A stretch of DNA of 64,000 nucleotides, from the NCBI GenBank assembly GCA_964367585.1, contig CAYIYH010000004.1:1-64000 (forward strand), read 5' to 3'. The notes beneath the pieces are model-generated. The model had not been told where the DNA came from, did not search any database, and saw only the letters and a list, made by a program, of their open reading frames with translations. Below are positions 60,201-64,000 of this stretch, piece by piece. The stretch comes from CAYJGJ01 sp964367585 (lineage in GTDB: Bacteria; Bacillota; Clostridia; Peptostreptococcales; Anaerovoracaceae). The translations under genes were made by a program, and so were the position numbers. Each line of letters opens with the position of its first letter. Positions within the stretch are counted from its first letter, which is position 1.

Positions 60201-61713
60201 TAGAATCTCAGTAAAGCTTGTATCTGAATGCGGAGTTGGGACAATCGCCGCAGGTGTAGCCAAAGCAGGCGCTGGAGTTATTTTGATTTCGGGATACGAT
60301 GGCGGAACAGGTGCTGCTCCAATAAGCTCTATACTAGATGCGGGCCTTCCATGGGAACTTGGACTTGCGGAAGCACATCAAACACTAATAAAAAACAACT
60401 TAAGAGAAAATGTTATTTTAGAAACAGATGGAAAACTAATGACTGGACGAGACGTTGCCATTGCAGCGATTTTGGGTGCGGAAGAGTTTGGATTTGCAAC
60501 GGCTCCCTTGGTATCGATGGGATGTATGATGATGAGAGTATGTAATCTCGACACATGCCCGGCAGGAATAGCTACCCAAAACGAATGTCTACGAAAAAGA
60601 TTTAAAGGTAAACCTGAGTACGTTATGAATTTCATGTTATTCATAGCCGAGGAACTACGGGAGATAATGGCTAAACTAGGAGTAAGAACTTTAGCCGAAC
60701 TCATAGGAAGAACTGATTTCCTTAAGAAAAAAAAGCTTAATCTAAGCTCTCGATCAAAATTAGTTGACATGAGTAAGATCATAGCAGATACATGCTCGGC
60801 AAATAATATTAAACAATCTAAAACGAAAAAAGCATTTGATTTCAAATTAGAATCGACTATAGATGAAACTATATTGCTCAAGAATTTTGCAAATGCTATA
60901 AAAAGAAAAGAAAAACATACTGAAAAAATCAATATTTCTAGTGTCGATAGAACGCTTGGAACAATTTTAGGTTCAGTTATTACAGAGAACTTTGGAAATA
61001 CACTCGATGACGACACATATACTGTTGATTGTTATGGGGGATGTGGGCAAAGTTTTGGTGCGTTTATACCAAAAGGACTTACCCTTAGACTAGAGGGTGA
61101 TGCTAATGATTATCTGGGAAAAGGATTGTCTGGGGGAAAAATTATAGTGTATCCTCCTAAGAAAAGTGAATTTGCTGCGGAGGAAAATATAATAATCGGC
61201 AATGTTGCATTATATGGCGCAACTTCGGGGGAAGCTTATATAAATGGTATTGCGGGTGAACGTTTCATGGTTAGAAACTCTGGAGCTATAGCTGTTGCTG
61301 AAGGATGTGGCGACCATGGCCTTGAATATATGACGGGTGGTAAAGCACTAATCTTAGGAGAAACGGGCAAGAACTTTGCTGCAGGAATGAGTGGTGGTAT
61401 TGCATATGTCTTCGATGAAAAACATGAACTTTATTTAAAATTAAATAAAGAATTTGTATCAGTCGTGGAAGTGAAAAATCGCTATGATGCTTTAGAGCTA
61501 AATAATTTACTTTCATCACATTATAATGCAACAAAGTCCAAACTTGCAAAAAAGATACTCGATGACTTTGATAATTACTTGTGTAGTTTCAAAAAAATAG
61601 TGCCAAATGACTACAAAAAAATACTAAGTGCAATCAGTGAATTTGAAGAAAAAGGAATGTCTCATGATAATGCAGTAATGGAAGCATTTGCAAAATCTAT
61701 TAGGGAGAAATAA
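57202..61713 (+). CDS. gltB: Glutamate synthase large subunit
   Basis: A 1503-residue protein that makes glutamate from glutamine and 2-oxoglutarate. The N-terminal amidotransferase domain begins after a short propeptide at the cysteine in HDACGIGAV. It is followed by the central domain, the FMN-binding synthase domain (GAMSYGSISKEAH, SNSGEGGED, GYDGGTGAAP) with the cysteines of a 3Fe-4S cluster (GCMMMRVCNLDTCPAG), and the C-terminal beta-helix (GGCGQSFGAF, GGKIIVYPP). The ATG at 57202 is preferred to a GTG nine bases earlier. Confidence 0.96.
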   Translation: MKKKTLYQSEFEHDACGIGAVISIDGRPSHKIVSDALTIVEKLEHRAGKDSDGQVGDGVGIFLQISHSFFSNLDLGFDLGNEREYGIGMFFLPSDKIKRNTEKKLFEVIAKKEGVEFLGWRTVPTAPEILGKKAVECMPCIEQCFLKKPSELSSGINFDRKLYVIRREFEHSTNGTYVASLSSRSIVYKGMFLVKQLRDFYLDLQKDTYKSSIAMVHSRFSTNTNPSWERAHPNRFILHNGEINTIRGNADRMHGREETMSSQVLGDDIAKVLPVINGEGSDSAMLDNTLEFLHMNGIDLPLAVMMTIPEPWKNNPYMSRCKRDFYRYYATMMEPWDGPAAILFSDGDIAGAVLDRNGLRPSRYYITKDNTLILASEVGVLDIDPQDIVKKSRLEPGKMLLVDTIQKRVISDEECKNYYSTAKPYGEWISNNLLELKELQIPDKKPEVHSQEHRDKLYKVFGYSYEDVKNIVLPMAKNGIEATSSMGTDIPLAVLSEKHQPLFRYFKQLFAQVTNPPIDSLREEIITDTTVYIGSDGNLLEDKPENCCVVEINNPILTATDLAKIKAVDVDGLKAETVSLLYYKNTPLEYPLEQLFIKCDKAYQNGANIIILSDRGIDENHVAIPSLLAVSAVEQYLIRTKKRTAISIILESGEPRDVHQFATLLGYGARAIYPYLAHECIGELIDKKILDKDYYTAVNDYNNAIIHGIVKISAKMGISIIQSYQSAQIFEAIGINKELIDKYFTNTVSRIGGIGLEEIAEGVDFRHSSAFDPMGLGVDDTIDSIGYTKLVNGESKEEHLYNPQIIVALQQATQNKDYNRFKEYSAMIDNANSPYTLRGLLDFNYNCEIPLEEVEPASEIVKRFKTGAMSYGSISKEAHECMAIAMNTLGGKSNSGEGGEDHDRLGTERGSAIKQVASGRFGVTSEYLLSAKEIQIKMAQGAKPGEGGHLPGEKVYPWIAKTRHSTTGVTLISPPPHHDIYSIEDLAQLIYDLKNANRKARISVKLVSECGVGTIAAGVAKAGAGVILISGYDGGTGAAPISSILDAGLPWELGLAEAHQTLIKNNLRENVILETDGKLMTGRDVAIAAILGAEEFGFATAPLVSMGCMMMRVCNLDTCPAGIATQNECLRKRFKGKPEYVMNFMLFIAEELREIMAKLGVRTLAELIGRTDFLKKKKLNLSSRSKLVDMSKIIADTCSANNIKQSKTKKAFDFKLESTIDETILLKNFANAIKRKEKHTEKINISSVDRTLGTILGSVITENFGNTLDDDTYTVDCYGGCGQSFGAFIPKGLTLRLEGDANDYLGKGLSGGKIIVYPPKKSEFAAEENIIIGNVALYGATSGEAYINGIAGERFMVRNSGAIAVAEGCGDHGLEYMTGGKALILGETGKNFAAGMSGGIAYVFDEKHELYLKLNKEFVSVVEVKNRYDALELNNLLSSHYNATKSKLAKKILDDFDNYLCSFKKIVPNDYKKILSAISEFEEKGMSHDNAVMEAFAKSIREK

Positions 61714-61714
61714 A

Positions 61715-63139
61715 ATGGGAAAATCAACAGGATTTATAGAATTCGAAAGAAAAGGTAACGACAAAATACCACCAAATGAGCGCATTAAGAATTTTGATGA
61801 ATTTTATGTTTATAATGATGAAAACGCAAGGCAAGAGCAAGCAGCTAGGTGCATGAATTGTGGAGTTCCATTTTGTGGCAGTGTCATAGAATTAAAAGGC
61901 ATGACTACTGGATGCCCCTTAAACAATCTTATTCAAGAGTGGAACGATGAAATATACAATGGAAATTATTCTCATGCGATCTCTAGGCTATTAAAAACAA
62001 GTCCTTTCCCTGAATTTACAGGTAGAGTATGTCCTGCTCTTTGTGAAAAATCATGCATAAATGGGATGTATGGGTCGGCAGTAACAATCCACGACAATGA
62101 GTTATTCTTAATTGAGGAGGGGTTTAAAAATGGCGACATGTCACCTAAATTGCCAAAGATAAGAAGCGACAAAAAAGTAGCTGTAATTGGATCTGGCCCT
62201 GCAGGACTTGCTGTAGCCGAGAAGTTAAACAAGCGAGGACATAATGTGACTGTTTTCGAAAAAGAAGATAGATTCGGCGGATTGCTAATGTATGGAATCC
62301 CAAATATGAAAATCGAAAAAAAAATAGTAGAACGGCGGATTAATTTGATGAGAGAAGAGGGAATAACTTTTGTCGCTAATAGTGACCTCGGAAAAAACTT
62401 GTCTATGAATGATCTTCAAGAAAGTTTTGATGTAGTCGTTTTATGCTGTGGCGCAAAAAAGGCAAGAGACATTAAAGTTACAGGTCGAAAAGCGAAAGGT
62501 ATATATTTCGCCGTAGATTATTTAACAAAAATTACAAAATATTTAATTAATTCAGAAAAAAAATGTCCTGATGCGAAGAATAAAAATGTTATAATTGTTG
62601 GAGGTGGAGATACTGGAAATGACTGCGTTGCTACGGCAATTCGTCATGGAGCGAAATCTGTCATCCAACTTGAAATGATGCCTAGGCCACCAGAAGAGAG
62701 GTTAAGTTCAAATCCATGGCCCGAATGGCCTAAAGTGCTAAACACAGACTATGGACAAGAAGAAGCAATAGAAGTATTTGGTAGCGATCCTAGAATTTAC
62801 GAAACTACAGTGAAAAGCATTTCGCAAAAAGATGGAAAAATATCTAAATTGACAACGGTTAGACTCGCATTTGAAAATGGAAAAATTTCAGAGATAGCAG
62901 GAAGTGAAAAGGAATTAGATGTTGATTTGCTTTTAATTGCGGCGGGATTTACTGGATATGAAGAGTATATCGTACCTGATATCAAAATACCTTTAAAAGC
63001 GGATTACTCGTATAAAACGGATAAGGATAATGTCTTTGCTTGCGGTGACATGAAAAGAGGACAGTCCCTTGTAGTTTGGGCGATAGCAGATGGAATAAAG
63101 TGTGCAAAACAAGTTGATGATTATTTGATGGGGTATTGA
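61715..63139 (+). CDS. gltD: Glutamate synthase small subunit
   Basis: A 474-residue FAD and iron-sulfur protein that feeds NAD(P)H electrons to GltB. The N-terminal part has the cysteine-rich cluster motifs CMNCGVPFC and CPALCEKSC. It is followed by the FAD motif VIGSGPAGLA, the NAD(P)H motif VGGGDTGND and the C-terminal FAD motif FACGDMKRGQSLVVWAI. It begins one base after the gltB stop, with GGGAGAAA inside gltB. An upstream in-frame ATG at 61688 lies within gltB and lacks a binding site. Confidence 0.96.
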   Translation: MGKSTGFIEFERKGNDKIPPNERIKNFDEFYVYNDENARQEQAARCMNCGVPFCGSVIELKGMTTGCPLNNLIQEWNDEIYNGNYSHAISRLLKTSPFPEFTGRVCPALCEKSCINGMYGSAVTIHDNELFLIEEGFKNGDMSPKLPKIRSDKKVAVIGSGPAGLAVAEKLNKRGHNVTVFEKEDRFGGLLMYGIPNMKIEKKIVERRINLMREEGITFVANSDLGKNLSMNDLQESFDVVVLCCGAKKARDIKVTGRKAKGIYFAVDYLTKITKYLINSEKKCPDAKNKNVIIVGGGDTGNDCVATAIRHGAKSVIQLEMMPRPPEERLSSNPWPEWPKVLNTDYGQEEAIEVFGSDPRIYETTVKSISQKDGKISKLTTVRLAFENGKISEIAGSEKELDVDLLLIAAGFTGYEEYIVPDIKIPLKADYSYKTDKDNVFACGDMKRGQSLVVWAIADGIKCAKQVDDYLMGY

Positions 63140-63141
63140 GA

Positions 63142-64000
63142 ATGAATGATAAACTAAATGAGGAATGTGCGATTTTCGCAGTTTATGTGGACCAAAAAGA
63201 GGCAGTAGGAATAACATATAATGGTCTTCTTTCTCTTCAACACCGGGGACAAGAAGGAGCCGGCATAGCAGTCGTTGAAGATAATAAAATCATTTCTCAT
63301 AAAAATGTTGGACTAGTTTCGGAAGTTTTCTCATCCGATATTTTATCGACAATGCCAAAGACTCATGCTGCGGTCGGGCATAATCGTTATTCGACTACAG
63401 GAACAAATGTTAAAGAAAATGTCGGACCATTTACTACTGAGTTTCTCACAGGACGTATCGCAACTGCGCATAATGGAAATATTATTAATGCGAAAGAGAT
63501 AAAAAATGAGCTGTTGTCATATGGAATCAATTTTAATGCGACGAGTGACAGTGAAGTAATTTCTTCTCTAATTGGCTATCATATTATGATGAGCGGAGAT
63601 TTATTTGTTGGAATTTCAGAAGCTGCAAAGAAGCTCAAAGGTGCGTTTTCACTTATTGTATTAGATAGTAAAAATAATATCGTAGTAGTACGTGATGCAA
63701 ATGGATATAGACCGCTATGTATTGGAAAAAATTCGCATGGAATTGCAGTTTCTTCCGAAAGTTGCGGTCTTGAAACATGTGGATTCGATTTTGTTAGGGA
63801 TGTAAAGCCTGGCGAAATAATAGTTATTGAAAATGGTAAGATTACCCGTGAAGAAATTGTACTAAAAGAAAAGGAAGAAAATTGTGGATTATGTATATTT
63901 GAATATGTGTATTTTGCACGCCCGGATTCTACGATTGATAATCTTAATGTGTACGAAGCGAGAGTAAATATGGGAAAAATTCTCGCAAAAGAATTCCCTG
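63142..64000 (+). CDS. purF: Amidophosphoribosyltransferase, N-terminal part (runs off the window)
   Basis: The first 286 codons of PurF, the first committed enzyme of purine synthesis, which uses glutamine to make phosphoribosylamine. The nucleophilic cysteine is Cys9 in EECAIFAVY, preceded by a short propeptide-like leader. Further motifs are LQHRGQEGAGIA, VGHNRYSTTG and AHNGNI of the amidotransferase domain, and CIFEYVYFARPDS at the start of the transferase domain. The start is 2 bases after the gltD stop. Coupling a glutamine-consuming purine gene to glutamate synthase is consistent with one nitrogen operon. Confidence 0.95.
   Translation, partial: MNDKLNEECAIFAVYVDQKEAVGITYNGLLSLQHRGQEGAGIAVVEDNKIISHKNVGLVSEVFSSDILSTMPKTHAAVGHNRYSTTGTNVKENVGPFTTEFLTGRIATAHNGNIINAKEIKNELLSYGINFNATSDSEVISSLIGYHIMMSGDLFVGISEAAKKLKGAFSLIVLDSKNNIVVVRDANGYRPLCIGKNSHGIAVSSESCGLETCGFDFVRDVKPGEIIVIENGKITREEIVLKEKEENCGLCIFEYVYFARPDSTIDNLNVYEARVNMGKILAKEFP

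Noticed and set aside
60378..61016. Long open frame of about 200 codons antisense to gltB
   Set aside because: It mirrors the coding frame of gltB, shows no family motif, and lacks a ribosome binding site. Similar antisense frames occur opposite most long genes here.
1..64000. CRISPR array, prophage, insertion sequence or plasmid origin
   Set aside because: No regularly spaced direct repeats, cas genes, phage structural genes, transposases or replication genes were found in the window.

Overview
The window is an AT-rich stretch of a bacterial chromosome, most likely from an anaerobic, amino-acid-fermenting member of the Clostridia (Bacillota). Supporting evidence: an oxygen-sensitive 2-hydroxyacyl-CoA dehydratase with its activator, an ornithine-racemase-like enzyme, a UPF0210 protein, a clostridial glnA/ANTAR gene pair, type III glutamine synthetase, an FMN-riboswitch-controlled RibU, strong GGAGG-type ribosome binding sites and near-consensus sigma-A promoters. 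I saw no tRNA or rRNA gene, CRISPR array, transposase or prophage. The accessory content is mainly small dispersed repeats between genes.

Layout. 1-9054 (+): a fermentation operon. After the tail of a probable etfA come thiolase, 3-hydroxyacyl-CoA dehydrogenase, crotonase, the HadB/HadC-like dehydratase and its activator, a FabZ-like dehydratase, a family I CoA-transferase and, after a hairpin, a 2-hydroxyacid dehydrogenase. Together they could turn a 2-oxo acid into a 2-enoyl-CoA and feed it into butyrate-type or acetate-type metabolism. A convergent AEC-family carrier follows (9112-10062). 10063-10555 holds its promoter, three 11-bp direct repeats, a highly structured repeat element and the rplS promoter. 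11151-15238 (-) is a heterodimeric ABC exporter. 15239-15739 holds two inverted copies of a second repeat. 15740-18246 (+) carries a sensorless sigma-54-type activator and a MATE exporter. 18350-22035 (-) carries a DUF3267 membrane protein, an M29 aminopeptidase and a RecJ-like nuclease.

22333-27011 (+): UPF0210 protein, Cof-type phosphatase, pyrC and pyrD. 27230-28021 (-): ribU with its FMN riboswitch. 28279-37362 (+): a YugP-type peptidase, an unusual ParA/MinD-like ATPase, then the envelope and division set ftsE-ftsX-PcsB-like hydrolase-ctpA, nrdR, cmk, radC, a divergent MinD-like ATPase and a PQ-loop protein. 37433-45088 (+): ileS (eukaryote-like type), rlmN, an acyl-CoA synthetase and the racemase. 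45423-50454: an EAL protein and a GGDEF protein for cyclic-di-GMP, with a small YgjP-type metallopeptidase between them.

50533-64000 is a nitrogen-assimilation island: alaA-like aminotransferase, an ANTAR regulator and type I glnA on the minus strand, and divergently asnA, type III glutamine synthetase, gltB, gltD and purF (cut by the window end). Both divergent transcripts start with an intrinsic terminator in the leader, which points to control by antitermination. The glnA leader carries a hairpin with a six-base loop of the kind ANTAR proteins bind, placed so that it competes with the terminator.

The least explained content is (i) three families of dispersed intergenic repeats, one including a roughly 170-base nested structure at 10177-10351, (ii) two MinD/ParA-like ATPases with altered key residues flanking the ftsEX cluster, and (iii) the make-up of the 2-hydroxyacyl-CoA operon.
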